64,000 bases of DNA, taken from the NCBI GenBank assembly GCA_020637895.1, contig JACKJP010000004.1, positions 62,001 to 126,000 of the forward strand. Direction: 5' to 3'. Below, in pieces: positions 34,497-43,765 of the stretch. Source of the stretch: Rhodobiaceae bacterium. GTDB lineage: Bacteria > Pseudomonadota > Alphaproteobacteria > Rhizobiales > Tepidamorphaceae. The notes beneath the pieces were generated by a model that did no database searches, was not told the origin of the DNA, and saw only the letters and a program-made list of their open reading frames with translations. The position numbers were made by a program, and so were the translations under genes. How positions within the stretch are numbered: position 1 is the first letter of the stretch; every line of letters begins with the position of its first letter.

Positions 34497-35657
34497 TTGT
34501 TCCATAAATCTATCACTGGCCTGGCACTTGCCGTCGGCATGATGACCGCGCCGGCCGCCGTTCTTGCGGCTGAAGCCAAACTGCCCGACACGCTGGTTTG
34601 GACGACATACGATACCGGCGGCACGATGCATGCGAATGCCGTGGCGATCAGCAGCACGCTGAAGCAGCAGAACGGCGTCAACCTGCGCGTTCTGACAGCC
34701 GGCAACGGCATCGCCCAGCAGACGACGCTCAAGCTCGGAAAGTCCGATTTCGTTCTCGCCGGCTTCGACGTCTACTATGCGCAGGAAGGCGCGAGCGTCT
34801 TCGCCGCCAGGGACTGGGGTCCGCAGCCGGTTCGGCTCGTGATCACCGCAAGCTCCAATCAGAGCTATGCACTCGCTGTCGATCCCGCGATCGGTGCAAA
34901 GCACCCGCGCGACCTGAAGGGCAAGAGAATTGCCTTCGTGAAGGCTTCCGCCTCCATCAGCCAGGCGCTCAACTCTCTGGTACTCGCCTGCGGCGGCCTG
35001 ACCTGGGATGATGTTGAGAAGGTGGAAGTGCCCGGCTTCGGCGCCTCGGTCGATGCCTACATGAACGATCAGGTCGACGTCTACTACACGACGACCAACT
35101 CGGCGACGTCCATCAAGGCAAACAGTGCCGCCCGCGGACTCGGCTGGGTGCCGATCCCGCATGATGACGAAAAGTGCTGGAATGCCATCACGGAAGTCGA
35201 CCCGCGCTGGGTGAAGAAGGTCGCGACGGAAGGCGTCAACGTGCCCAAGGAAGGCATCGAGATGGCCAGCTATCCGGAAATGATCCTGAACACCACGGCC
35301 GACAAGGACGCCGACTACGTCTATGCGATGACCAAGGCGCTCTACGACAATTACGAGAATTTCAAGGACGCGGCGCCGGCGGCTTACGGCTTTGCGCTTG
35401 AGCGTCAGCTTCTCTCCTATGTCGTGCCTTATCACGAGGGCGCCATCCGTTATTACAAGGAAGCGGGCGTCTGGAACGACACGCTGCAGGCCCACCAGGA
35501 CAAGCTCGTCAAGAAGCAGGAAGTTCTGAAAGAAGCCTGGGACAAGGTCGTCGCCAAGAACATCTCCGACGATGCGGAGTTCGCAAAGGCCTGGAAGGAA
35601 GCGCGGATCGAAGCGCTCACCACCGCTGGTTTCAGCGTCCCGGTCCGCGACTGGTAA
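34497..35657 (+). CDS. TAXI-family TRAP solute-binding protein
   Basis: A 386-residue periplasmic binding protein of the TAXI type. A TTG start at 34497 fits the GGGAGGA ribosome site and opens a signal peptide (FHKSITGLALAVGMM, cut after VLAA). An ATG at 34446 lies inside the operator and is not credible. The mature part begins with VWTTYDTGGTMHANAV, the TAXI hallmark, and includes an SNQSYALAVD strand. It is paired with the fused permease 136 bases downstream, across a strong hairpin. Ligand unknown; carboxylates are usual. Confidence 0.88.
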   Translation: MFHKSITGLALAVGMMTAPAAVLAAEAKLPDTLVWTTYDTGGTMHANAVAISSTLKQQNGVNLRVLTAGNGIAQQTTLKLGKSDFVLAGFDVYYAQEGASVFAARDWGPQPVRLVITASSNQSYALAVDPAIGAKHPRDLKGKRIAFVKASASISQALNSLVLACGGLTWDDVEKVEVPGFGASVDAYMNDQVDVYYTTTNSATSIKANSAARGLGWVPIPHDDEKCWNAITEVDPRWVKKVATEGVNVPKEGIEMASYPEMILNTTADKDADYVYAMTKALYDNYENFKDAAPAAYGFALERQLLSYVVPYHEGAIRYYKEAGVWNDTLQAHQDKLVKKQEVLKEAWDKVVAKNISDDAEFAKAWKEARIEALTTAGFSVPVRDW

Positions 35658-35668
35658 GGTTGATTTCG

Positions 35669-35694
35669 GACCGCCCGGCGCAAGCCGGGCGGTC
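35669..35694 (+). terminator. hairpin between TAXI binding protein and TRAP permease
   Basis: Perfect 11-bp stem GACCGCCCGGC / GCCGGGCGGTC capped by a GCAA tetraloop, followed by TTCTATTTC. Only 11 bases after the binding-protein stop. Probably a partial terminator that lowers permease expression relative to binding protein. Confidence 0.75.
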
Positions 35695-35793
35695 TTCTAT
35701 TTCAACAGCATCGAATTGATTCCGGTCGCCTGATCCGTCGGACGCAACTGCGCCCGCCCGGCATGACTGCGACCTGACAGGGGCAGTGGCGTC

Positions 35794-37728
35794 GTGAAAA
35801 AGCTGGCCGCGAACATCATCGTTCTTCTATCTCTTGCCGGGTTGGTGATCGCCATCAACCAGACATTCCTGCTGAGTGGCGCGTTCAAGTTCGTCATTCC
35901 CTCGGAAACCTACCTGTACTGTCTGGTTCTGATTTTCTTCCCGCTCACCTTCATCCTGCTCCCGCGTACCGGGCGCGACAGAGAAACGATCGGCTGGTTC
36001 GACTGGCTGCTGTTTCTCGCAGCCGCCGGATGCGGCGCCTACCTGATCTACTTTTCCGAGGAGATCGTCCTCTCCAGCTGGCAGTTCATCGCACCGCTGC
36101 ACGGCCAGATCGTCGCCCTGCTGCTCTGGGCACTCGTGCTGGAAGGCGCGCGACGCACGAACGGATGGCCGCTGACCATCGTCGTCTTTCTCGTCTCGCT
36201 CTACCCGCTCGTCGCCGACCATATGCCCGGCCCCCTCAACGGGTCGCCGATGGCATTCCTCGATCTGTTTGCATTCCACATGTTCAGCTTCGAGAGCGTG
36301 TTCGGCGTGCCGATGAAGGCCTTCGCCGATCTGGTCATCGGCTTCATCGTATTCGGCTTGGCGCTTCAGCACACTGGCGCGGGCAAATTCTTCAATGATC
36401 TTGCCTTCGCGCTGATGGGCCGGGTCCGTGGCGGGGCAGCGCATGTCGCGGTCGTTTCCAGCGCCCTTCAGGCCTCCATCAGCGGCAGCGTCATCTCCAA
36501 TGTCGTGACCAGCGGTTCGGTTACGATTCCGGCGATGAAGCGTAGTGGATTTGCGCCAAGCTACGCCGGCGGAGTCGAGGCCGTTGCATCGACCGGCGGC
36601 GTTCTGACGCCGCCCGTCATGGGAACGACGGCGTTCATCATGGCGACGTTCCTCAATCGCCCCTATACCGAAATCGCGGTGGCGGCAGCCATTCCCGCCC
36701 TGCTTTTCTATCTCGGCCTGCTCATGCAGGTCGACGCCTATGCGGCGAGGCGAGAACTCAAGGGTCTGCCGGCAAATCAGTTGCCGACACTGCGCGCCGC
36801 CTTTGCCGAAGGCTGGCACTACTGCCTCGTCTTCGCGGCGCTAATCACCATGCTGGCGCAGGGCATGAACGAGAGCCGCGCAGCGTTCTACGCGACCGGG
36901 CTTCTGATTGTCGTCAACCAGTACAAGAAGGAAAACCGTCTCGGACTGGCCGGCTTCAAGGAGCTTCTGGTTGGCGTTGGACGCGGCCTGACGGAAATCA
37001 TAGCGGTCATTCTCGCCATCGGCATGATCGCCGGCGCGCTTGCCGCCACCGGCATCCTGAGCACGCTCAGCACGGATCTCGTCTACCTAGCGGGCGATGC
37101 GCCGATCATGCTGCTTCTGATGGGCGCCCTGACATCGTTCGTCCTGGGCATGGGGATGACCGTTTCGGCCTGCTACATCTTCCTCGCGATCGTCCTCGTT
37201 CCGGCGCTGGTGAAAGTCGGTTTCAACGCGCTCGCTGTCCACATGTTCGTGATGTACTGGGGCATGCTGTCGTTCGTCACCCCGCCCGTCGCCATCGCGA
37301 CATTTGCGGCAGCGACGATCGCAAGGGTCTCGCCCTTCTCCATCGGCTGGCATTCCATGCGCCTTGCAAGCGTCATGTATTTCATCCCGTTCTTTTTCGT
37401 CCTCAATCCGGCGCTGATCATGCAGGGCGAATGGAGCGAGATCATCCCGACGATCGGAACCGCGATTGTCGGCATCGCGGGCATTTCATGGGCGCTGCAG
37501 GGCTACGTGCTCGGCATCGGAGCGACCTCCGATAATACTGCGGGCTGGGTCGTACGAGCGCTGCTGCTGATCGGCGGCCTGATCATGGCAGCCCCCGGCA
37601 GCGAAGACATCGGCCTGAACCATTGGCAGCTCGCCGGAGTCGGAGGCACACTGATGCTGGTGGCGATACTGGCCATGAAGATGGTTCCCGGGCGCGCGAT
37701 GCGCAAAAGCCCCGCGCCACTGGGCTAG
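35794..37728 (+). CDS. fused TRAP transporter permease (DctQM type)
   Basis: A 644-residue inner-membrane protein of about 16 or more hydrophobic segments, the fused small and large TRAP permease typical of TAXI systems. Conserved elements are FVIPSETYLYC at the start, GRVRGGAAHVAVVSSALQASISGSV near residue 210, GGVLTPPVMG near 270, and the second-half AVHMFVMYWGMLSFVTPPVA near 490. It drives substrate-sodium symport for the TAXI binding protein upstream. GTG start. Ends at a strong terminator. Confidence 0.93.
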   Translation: MKKLAANIIVLLSLAGLVIAINQTFLLSGAFKFVIPSETYLYCLVLIFFPLTFILLPRTGRDRETIGWFDWLLFLAAAGCGAYLIYFSEEIVLSSWQFIAPLHGQIVALLLWALVLEGARRTNGWPLTIVVFLVSLYPLVADHMPGPLNGSPMAFLDLFAFHMFSFESVFGVPMKAFADLVIGFIVFGLALQHTGAGKFFNDLAFALMGRVRGGAAHVAVVSSALQASISGSVISNVVTSGSVTIPAMKRSGFAPSYAGGVEAVASTGGVLTPPVMGTTAFIMATFLNRPYTEIAVAAAIPALLFYLGLLMQVDAYAARRELKGLPANQLPTLRAAFAEGWHYCLVFAALITMLAQGMNESRAAFYATGLLIVVNQYKKENRLGLAGFKELLVGVGRGLTEIIAVILAIGMIAGALAATGILSTLSTDLVYLAGDAPIMLLLMGALTSFVLGMGMTVSACYIFLAIVLVPALVKVGFNALAVHMFVMYWGMLSFVTPPVAIATFAAATIARVSPFSIGWHSMRLASVMYFIPFFFVLNPALIMQGEWSEIIPTIGTAIVGIAGISWALQGYVLGIGATSDNTAGWVVRALLLIGGLIMAAPGSEDIGLNHWQLAGVGGTLMLVAILAMKMVPGRAMRKSPAPLG

Positions 37729-37741
37729 AAGATCTCTCCCT

Positions 37742-37781
37742 ATGGACCGGCGGGTCTGGCGTCCCGTCGGTCCATTTTTTT
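37742..37781 (+). terminator. intrinsic terminator of the TAXI-TRAP operon
   Basis: 13-bp stem ATGGACCGGCGGG / CCCGTCGGTCCAT (one G-T wobble) followed by seven T residues, 13 bases after the permease stop and before the convergent crotonase stop. Confidence 0.87.
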
Positions 37782-37790
37782 GCAGCTTCC

Positions 37791-38669
37791 CTACCAGTTG
37801 ATCCGCACCGTGCTGTCGCCGAACGGCTCATCCCTTCGCGCGAACGCCTCCTTCAGTCCAAGGCGCTTCACATCGTCGTCGAAATCACGCTTTGCCCGCG
37901 TCAGATGCGCGCGCGCGTCCATCTCCGCCGCGAGGCGCTGCATGACGCCGGCACCGCCGATTTCGAGCGCGAGATTGACGATGCGTTTGTTGGTCGCCAG
38001 CAATTCCGGATCGATGGACCCGATGGCTCCCGCGAGTCGCGCCACTTCACCGTCGAGCTGGTCGGCCGGCGCACAATCCATCACGAGGCCGAGCCTTGCC
38101 GCTGTTCGTCCATCGAGCGTGTCGCCGCTCAGCAGCAAGCGCTTTGCCCATTGCGGACCGACATTGTAGATCCACATGTGATTGGGCGGAGACCCCATCG
38201 CACGGGTGGCGGGAAAGCCGATCCGCGCATCCTCTGCCGCAATGATCATGTCGCAATAGAGCGCCAGATCCGTGCCGCCGGCGACGCAGTTGCCGCGCAC
38301 CTTTGCAATGACCGGTTTGTGGATATCGAAGGGCGTGCGCAGCAATTCCTGCGTGCGCTCGAGTTTCCAGCAATCGTCATCCATCGATGCGTTGCCGGTC
38401 CGGTAGGGCGTTTCGCCCTCGGCATCGGCTGCATAGCGCGCGTAACTCGCCTTCATGTCGTAGCCGGCGCAGAAATCCTTGCCAGCCCCTTCCACGACGA
38501 TCGCGCTGACCGAGCGCAGATCGTCAGCCTCCAGCAGGGCATTGCGGTATTCCGTGAGCAGTTCATAGGATAGCGCGTTGCGCCGCTCCGGCCGGTTGAG
38601 GCGCACGGTTGCCACCCTGTCGGATACGAAAAACTCGACGAATTCTGAAGACTTTATCCACTTTGACAT
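37791..38669 (-). CDS. enoyl-CoA hydratase/isomerase family protein (crotonase)
   Basis: A 292-residue crotonase. Oxyanion-hole segments are GKDFCAGYDMKAS near residue 63 and RGNCVAGGTDLAL near 130. The active-site stretch reads IGFPATRAMGSPPNHMW, which lacks the usual hydratase glutamates and the PaaG Asp; this variant occurs in crotonases of uncertain reaction. A roughly 30-residue insert (DAEGETPYRTGNAS) follows the first loop. Start has GGGGAG upstream. Shares a divergent promoter with the ligase at 38803, with a GntR operator between them. Confidence 0.88.
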   Translation of the reverse strand: MSKWIKSSEFVEFFVSDRVATVRLNRPERRNALSYELLTEYRNALLEADDLRSVSAIVVEGAGKDFCAGYDMKASYARYAADAEGETPYRTGNASMDDDCWKLERTQELLRTPFDIHKPVIAKVRGNCVAGGTDLALYCDMIIAAEDARIGFPATRAMGSPPNHMWIYNVGPQWAKRLLLSGDTLDGRTAARLGLVMDCAPADQLDGEVARLAGAIGSIDPELLATNKRIVNLALEIGGAGVMQRLAAEMDARAHLTRAKRDFDDDVKRLGLKEAFARRDEPFGDSTVRINW

Positions 38670-38723
38670 TTTTTCTCCCCGGCTCGTAAACTCGTTGATG
38701 CATTGTGCGCTTAGCCTTGACTT

Positions 38724-38738
38724 AATGGTAGCACCATT
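38724..38738. promoter_or_regulatory. GntR-type operator 2 (crotonase / acyl-CoA ligase)
   Basis: AATGGTAGCACCATT, the exact reverse complement of the 15-bp core found at the other three sites. It is centred 62 bases from the crotonase start and 72 bases from the ligase start, so one bound regulator could control both divergent genes. Confidence 0.85.
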
Positions 38739-38802
38739 TAATGATCAAGCCCGGCCACGGGTCAGTCGGCCGCCAATCCATAATAAAAACACATGGTGAG
38801 GA

Positions 38803-40347
38803 ATGACACGCAGTGAGGCAGTGGCGCAGTCGCAGGCCGCGGAAATTATTACGGCAGACGCCCATATCGACCAGCACGAATTGAGCCTGAATGCCCGGCG
38901 CGCGGCAACAGCCATCGAAGCGCTTGGCATCCAGGAAGGCGATGTCGTCGCGATGTTGCTTCGCAACGACATTCCCTTCATCGAGGCCGGTCTGGCGACC
39001 CAATATTGCGGTGTCTATGCGGTGCCCATCAACTGGCACTCGGCCCCCGATGAAATACTCTACGTGCTCAAGGATTGCGGCGCGCGGCTGCTGATCGCCC
39101 ATGCGGATCTCTACCGGACAATCGAGAAGATCGTACCTGCCCATTGCAAGGTGATCGTCGTTCCGACGCCAGCTTCGATCCGCGATGCGTTCGGTCTTAC
39201 CCAGGCGCAGTGCGACGTGCCGGATGGAATGCCCGAATGGCTGCCCTGGCTCAGCGAGTTTGAACCATGGAGCAAGCCGGATAAGCCGGTGCACGGATCG
39301 ATCATCTACACCTCAGGCACGACCGGCAAGCCCAAGGGCGTCAAACGCGATCCGATGACGCCCGAGATACGGCGCCGGAATTTCGAACTGTTTAAACAGA
39401 CATACGGTATTGCCACAGACGTCCGCGCGCTGATTGTGACGCCGCTCTACCACGCGGCCCCCAACGCCTTTGCCCGATATGTCGCAACGACGGCCGAGCT
39501 TGTTGTCCTGACGCCGCGCTTCGATGCCGAGGAGTTTCTCGCGCTGGTCGAGAAATACAGGATCAACACAGTGACCGCCGTCCCGACGATTTTCGTGAAG
39601 CTGCTGAAGCTGCCGGAAGAGGTGCGGAACAAATACGACATCTCATCGCTGCGATGGATCTCGCATACGGCGGCTGCCTGCCCCGTCGAGGTCAAGCGCG
39701 GTATCATCGAATGGATGGGCCCGATATTGCATGAACTCTACGGCGGCACCGAAGTCGGCATAGGCATGCATTGCGACTCGCATGACTGGCTCAAGCGGCC
39801 TGGCACCGTCGGCAAGTCCATCGCCGGCTCGACCATCCGCATCTACAACGAAGACGGCACCGAGGCGCCGGTCGGCGTACCGGGCGAAATCTATGTTCAC
39901 AGCCCCGCCTACTCGGATTTCACCTACATCAACATGCCCGAGCAGCGTGCCGAGGTCGAAAGGGACGGCCTCATCAGCATCGGCGATGTCGGATATCTCG
40001 ACGACGCTGGGTTTCTCTACATCAGCGACCGCAAGCGGGACATGATCATCTATGGCGGAACGAACATCTATCCAGCCGAGATCGAGTCCGCTCTCATCCA
40101 GAATGAGGGCGTTGCCGATTGCGCCGTGATCGGCCTTCCCGATCCGGATTTTGGCGAGACCGTCGCAGCCTTCGTGAAGAAGGCACCCGGCGCCGATCTT
40201 TCCGAAGAAGACGTGCGTACGTTCCTCGGCGGCCGGATCGCCAAATACAAGATTCCCCATACGATCAAGTTCGTGGATTCGCTTCCGCGCGAAGAAAGCG
40301 GAAAGCTCATGAAGCGGAAGCTGCGCGACGAATACAGGCCCGGCTAG
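38803..40347 (+). CDS. AMP-forming acyl-CoA ligase
   Basis: A 514-residue ANL-superfamily ligase. Motifs are IYTSGTTGKPKGVKRD near residue 167, YGGTEVGIG near 310, YGGTNIYPAEIESAL near 420, and EESGKLMKRKLRDEY at the end. The start is taken at the ATG after GTGAGGA; the spacing is short, so an in-frame GTG six codons in remains possible. It is the only ligase inside the four-operator GntR block and therefore the best candidate to activate the acid brought in by the TAXI transporter. Confidence 0.92.
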   Translation: MTRSEAVAQSQAAEIITADAHIDQHELSLNARRAATAIEALGIQEGDVVAMLLRNDIPFIEAGLATQYCGVYAVPINWHSAPDEILYVLKDCGARLLIAHADLYRTIEKIVPAHCKVIVVPTPASIRDAFGLTQAQCDVPDGMPEWLPWLSEFEPWSKPDKPVHGSIIYTSGTTGKPKGVKRDPMTPEIRRRNFELFKQTYGIATDVRALIVTPLYHAAPNAFARYVATTAELVVLTPRFDAEEFLALVEKYRINTVTAVPTIFVKLLKLPEEVRNKYDISSLRWISHTAAACPVEVKRGIIEWMGPILHELYGGTEVGIGMHCDSHDWLKRPGTVGKSIAGSTIRIYNEDGTEAPVGVPGEIYVHSPAYSDFTYINMPEQRAEVERDGLISIGDVGYLDDAGFLYISDRKRDMIIYGGTNIYPAEIESALIQNEGVADCAVIGLPDPDFGETVAAFVKKAPGADLSEEDVRTFLGGRIAKYKIPHTIKFVDSLPREESGKLMKRKLRDEYRPG

Positions 40348-40518
40348 GCGAATTTAGCTGGAGACGGCGGGGCCATTGGTTCCCGCCGCGCGGAAACCGG
40401 CTTCCATGCCGCCGTTCCAGGCATTCTTCCTTTCAGCGCGATCGGGCGTCACCGTTTAGACACCGTCCCGTGGAACGCACGATGCCGCTTTGCCGGTCAT
40501 GGCAGCCTCTCCGGTGAT

Positions 40519-41367
40519 TCAGGAGATCGCCGCAAGACCCTGATTGAATACGACACCTTCGCGCCCTTGGACGCTGGCATCGAAAATGATCTCCGATCCG
40601 TCGCGCCACATACGCACCGCGATCGTGTCACCAGGGTAGACCGGCTTGCTGAACCGGCCCGAAACTGCCCGCAGGCGGGCCGGATCGTAGTTGCAGAAAC
40701 TCTCAAGAACCGCACGGCCCATCAGTCCGTAGGTGCACAATCCGTGCAGTATCGGACGGTCGAAACCAGATCGCACCGCCGATTTCGGGTCAGCGTGCAA
40801 CGGGTTCATGTCGCCGCTGAGACGGTAGATCAGCGCGGACTGCGGGAGGGTATTCAGCTTCGCGACGGCGTCCGGCTCGCGCTCCGGCAGTTTCCAGCTT
40901 GTCTCCACCTTGCGGTCCTTGCCGCCATAGCCGCCGTCTCCACGCAGCATGTAGCCCGAAACGAGATTGGCCACCGGCTCGCCGTCGGGTGTGTAGATCG
41001 CGCGCTCGACATACATGATGGCGCCCTTCTCGGCACCCTTGTCGATGAGGTCGATCACCTTCGCCTTTGCCCTGAGAGGTTCGCCGATCTTTATCGGACG
41101 ATGGTTGGTCAGGGACTGTTCGGCGTGCACGAGCTTGCGCCAGTTCAGCCCCGCATCACCGAACCACATGCCGGGGCTTCCAAGGACGACGGGCATTGTC
41201 GGGAATACCTGAAGCCCCTCCTCGTAGACGAACCGGAGCTGGTCCTCGTTCAGCGGATCTTCGCCCAGCCCGATGCCAAGGCCGTAGATGATCGCATCTC
41301 GCTGGCTGACGCTGAAACTGAGTTCGGGGAATGCGCGGTTCAGCAGTTCCTGTTCGTTGATCGTCAT
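40519..41367 (-). CDS. MaoC-like 2-enoyl-CoA hydratase (hydratase-2 type, double hotdog)
   Basis: A 282-residue protein with an N-terminal hotdog half and a C-terminal catalytic half. The hydratase-2 motif is complete: YRLSGDMNPLHADP followed by GFDRPILHGLCTYG (about residues 180-215), giving the catalytic Asp and His. It is the same layout as the hydratase domain of peroxisomal MFE-2, which makes (R)-3-hydroxyacyl-CoA. The ATG overlaps the dehydrogenase stop. Together with the MFE2-like SDR at 43766, the operon encodes both halves of an MFE-2-like reaction as separate proteins. Confidence 0.92.
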   Translation of the reverse strand: MTINEQELLNRAFPELSFSVSQRDAIIYGLGIGLGEDPLNEDQLRFVYEEGLQVFPTMPVVLGSPGMWFGDAGLNWRKLVHAEQSLTNHRPIKIGEPLRAKAKVIDLIDKGAEKGAIMYVERAIYTPDGEPVANLVSGYMLRGDGGYGGKDRKVETSWKLPEREPDAVAKLNTLPQSALIYRLSGDMNPLHADPKSAVRSGFDRPILHGLCTYGLMGRAVLESFCNYDPARLRAVSGRFSKPVYPGDTIAVRMWRDGSEIIFDASVQGREGVVFNQGLAAIS

Positions 41368-42500
41368 TTCGTTCCTCGGCTCTGCCTGTGAATATCCGCA
41401 GCGATCGTTTCGGCCAGCCTGCCAGCGAGCGCTGTTTCTCCGCCCATCGCGGTTGCCAGAAAAAGCAGCCGCTTGAAGTAACGGCCGATCTCCATGTCCT
41501 CTGTCATGCCCATGCCGCCATGAAGCTGGATCGTACGTTCACCGACGCGTCTTGCCGTCTTGCTGATGGTGGCAAGCGCGCGCAGTCTGAGCCCCCCGCC
41601 GCCGGCGTCCCGGGTCGCCGCGTCCTTCAGCATCAACGCCATGGTGCGCGCCATTTCTATGCCCGCATGCATTTCGGCGACGTAGTGCTGCAATGCCTGG
41701 AAGCTTGCGAGGGGCTGGCCGAACTGGTGGCGTTCGCGCAAATACTCCCGGGTCAGTTCGCTGGCCCGATCCATGGCGCCTATGGCTTCAGCGGCAATCG
41801 CCGCGTTCTCGCGCAGCAGCGCCCGTTCGACCATTGCGTCAGCGTCGGCACCCTCTGCGATCATCGAGCCGCCGTCCATCGCAACGCCATCAAGCGTGAT
41901 GTCGCTGAGGGCCCTGCCATCGACCGACCGATACTCCCGAAGCGAAATGCCGGACGCATTCGCCGCAACGACAAAGAGCGCGGCAACAGTGCCAACCTCG
42001 CGCCTCAGATCGGCTAGGACCACGAGATCGCTGGTGAAGCTGCCCGCATTGACGAGCAGAATAGTGCCTGAAAGGGAAAAGCCGCCGCCATCCACGGTGG
42101 CGACACAGCGGCCCTGCGGCACAAGAGACGACCGGTGGGCAAAGGCAGCAACGCGGCTGCCGTCGCACAATCCCGCAAGCAATTTGCTCGCCGCTGGCGC
42201 AGCGGCCGCACCTTCCAGGATACTCGCTACGACAATTGAGGATTCCACAAACGGCTCTGCAAGCAGCCCGCCGCCCAGCTCTCCCGCGATCGTCAGCGCC
42301 GCCTCGACGCCCATGCCTGATCCGCCATGGGCCTCGGAAACCGAAACCCCATGCCAGCCCAGCGCAGCCATCTCCCGCCACCTTGCAGCGCTGAAGGCCT
42401 CACGCGTCGCCGTCGATGCTTGACCCGCAAGAAAGCGCTCTGCGACTTCCCTGATTGGCGCCTCGAATTCGGAAGGTGAAAAAGTATCGAGAATGGACAT
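41364..42500 (-). CDS. acyl-CoA dehydrogenase family subunit, likely non-canonical partner
   Basis: A 378-residue acyl-CoA dehydrogenase-fold protein. The N-terminal half is degenerate: no clear TEPxxGSD motif (FSLSGTILLVNAG appears instead). The C-terminal half keeps RHQFGQPLASFQALQH and LHGGMGMTEDMEIGRYFKR. No Glu occupies the YEGT-type position. Such subunits pair with a second dehydrogenase in alpha2-beta2 enzymes known from steroid and branched-acid degradation, where FAD and substrate sites are shared. The partner gene (42521) lies 20 bases upstream. Confidence 0.88.
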   Translation of the reverse strand: MSILDTFSPSEFEAPIREVAERFLAGQASTATREAFSAARWREMAALGWHGVSVSEAHGGSGMGVEAALTIAGELGGGLLAEPFVESSIVVASILEGAAAAPAASKLLAGLCDGSRVAAFAHRSSLVPQGRCVATVDGGGFSLSGTILLVNAGSFTSDLVVLADLRREVGTVAALFVVAANASGISLREYRSVDGRALSDITLDGVAMDGGSMIAEGADADAMVERALLRENAAIAAEAIGAMDRASELTREYLRERHQFGQPLASFQALQHYVAEMHAGIEMARTMALMLKDAATRDAGGGGLRLRALATISKTARRVGERTIQLHGGMGMTEDMEIGRYFKRLLFLATAMGGETALAGRLAETIAADIHRQSRGTK

Positions 42501-42520
42501 TGGCTTGTTCCCGGCGTCCG

Positions 42521-43732
42521 TTAGCTGCCCAGCTGAAGCTTGGCGATGATATTCTTCTGGATTTCGTTGCTGCCGCCGTAGATCGATGCGGCCCGCCCAT
42601 AGAGATATTCCTGCACGATCCCCGCCGCGAGATGGCCGGCCTCGGGATTGGAGACGGCAAAAGCAGCTTCGCTTTCCTCTCCCTTCGCCATTGCGTAGGC
42701 GCCTGCAGCCTCGCGCAGAAGCCGCGCCAGCTCCTGCTGGATCTCGGTGCCCCTGTATTTGAGGATCGACGCTTCTGTTCCCCTTTCCTCGCCGCGCGCG
42801 TGCAGCGCAAGAAATCGAAGCTCGGTGAATTCAAGCGCGGTGAGGTCTGCCTCGACATCGGCGAGCGCGGCCATGAATGTCGGATTTTCCGTCAGCGGCC
42901 GATCATGGATCGCGTTGCTTGCCGCCATCGTCTTCAGCCGTTCGATCTGCCGCCGGCTCCGCCCGGCACCGGTGATGTCGCTTCTTTCGTTACCGAGAAG
43001 GAACTTGGCGTAGGTCCAGCCCTTGCCGGGATCGCCGACCAGATTGTCGGCAGGCACCCTGACGTCGGTGAAGAAGACTTCGTTGAGCGTATGCGACCCG
43101 TCGATCGAGATGATCGGCCGCACCTCGATACCGGGCGTATCCATATCGATCAGGAGGAACGATATGCCCGCCTGCGGACGACCTTCGCTCGACGTGCGCA
43201 CGAGGCAGAACATCCGGTTGGCATGCTGCGCCTTCGTCGTCCAGATCTTCTGTCCGTTGACGACATAGGTGTCGCCCCGCAACTCGGCCCGCGTCTTCAG
43301 ACTGGCAAGATCGGAACCGGCGCCAGGTTCCGAAAAGCCCTGACACCACCAGTCCTCGCCTTTGAGAATTCGCGGCAGGTAGAACGCCTTCTGGTCGGGA
43401 CTTGCGAACGTGTAGAGCACCGGCCCTACCATCTTCGTGCCGAACGAGGGCACCCGTGGCGCTGCATTCAGGCCGCACTCCATTGAGTACAGCATCTGCT
43501 GGATGGGGCTCCAGCCCGGCCCGCCGAATTCGGTCGGCCACGAAGGAGCAGCCCAGCCACGATTGTAGAGTGCCGTCTGCCAGGCGCGAACTTCGGGCTT
43601 CGTGGCGTGCCGGCCCAGATCAGCTGAGCGGCGTGTCTCGTCGGGGACATTGTCCTGGATGAAGGCGCGCACCTCCTGCCGGAACGCGCGTTCCTGCGGA
43701 TCAAGCAGTGTGTCGATAAGATCCTGACTCAC
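42521..43732 (-). CDS. acyl-CoA dehydrogenase family subunit, probable catalytic partner
   Basis: A 403-residue protein with the full flavin-domain motif FSEPGAGSDLASLKT and GQKIWTTKAQHA. The C-terminal loop reads IYGGSNEIQKNII, so Gly386 replaces the usual catalytic Glu. The Glu in LLGNERSDI could serve as the alternative base, as in isovaleryl/long-chain types; this is inference. GTG at 43732 is preferred over 43741 because GAGGTG sits six bases upstream. Predicted to form a heteromer with the 41364-42500 product. Confidence 0.9.
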   Translation of the reverse strand: MSQDLIDTLLDPQERAFRQEVRAFIQDNVPDETRRSADLGRHATKPEVRAWQTALYNRGWAAPSWPTEFGGPGWSPIQQMLYSMECGLNAAPRVPSFGTKMVGPVLYTFASPDQKAFYLPRILKGEDWWCQGFSEPGAGSDLASLKTRAELRGDTYVVNGQKIWTTKAQHANRMFCLVRTSSEGRPQAGISFLLIDMDTPGIEVRPIISIDGSHTLNEVFFTDVRVPADNLVGDPGKGWTYAKFLLGNERSDITGAGRSRRQIERLKTMAASNAIHDRPLTENPTFMAALADVEADLTALEFTELRFLALHARGEERGTEASILKYRGTEIQQELARLLREAAGAYAMAKGEESEAAFAVSNPEAGHLAAGIVQEYLYGRAASIYGGSNEIQKNIIAKLQLGS

Positions 43733-43765
43733 GATTGGCACCTCACGGGAACGGATGAAGGAGCC

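Noticed and set aside
40348..40518. Inverted repeat CGGCGGG / CCCGCCG after the ligase at 38803
   Set aside because: Seven base pairs with a 10-base loop and no T-run; too weak to call as a terminator.
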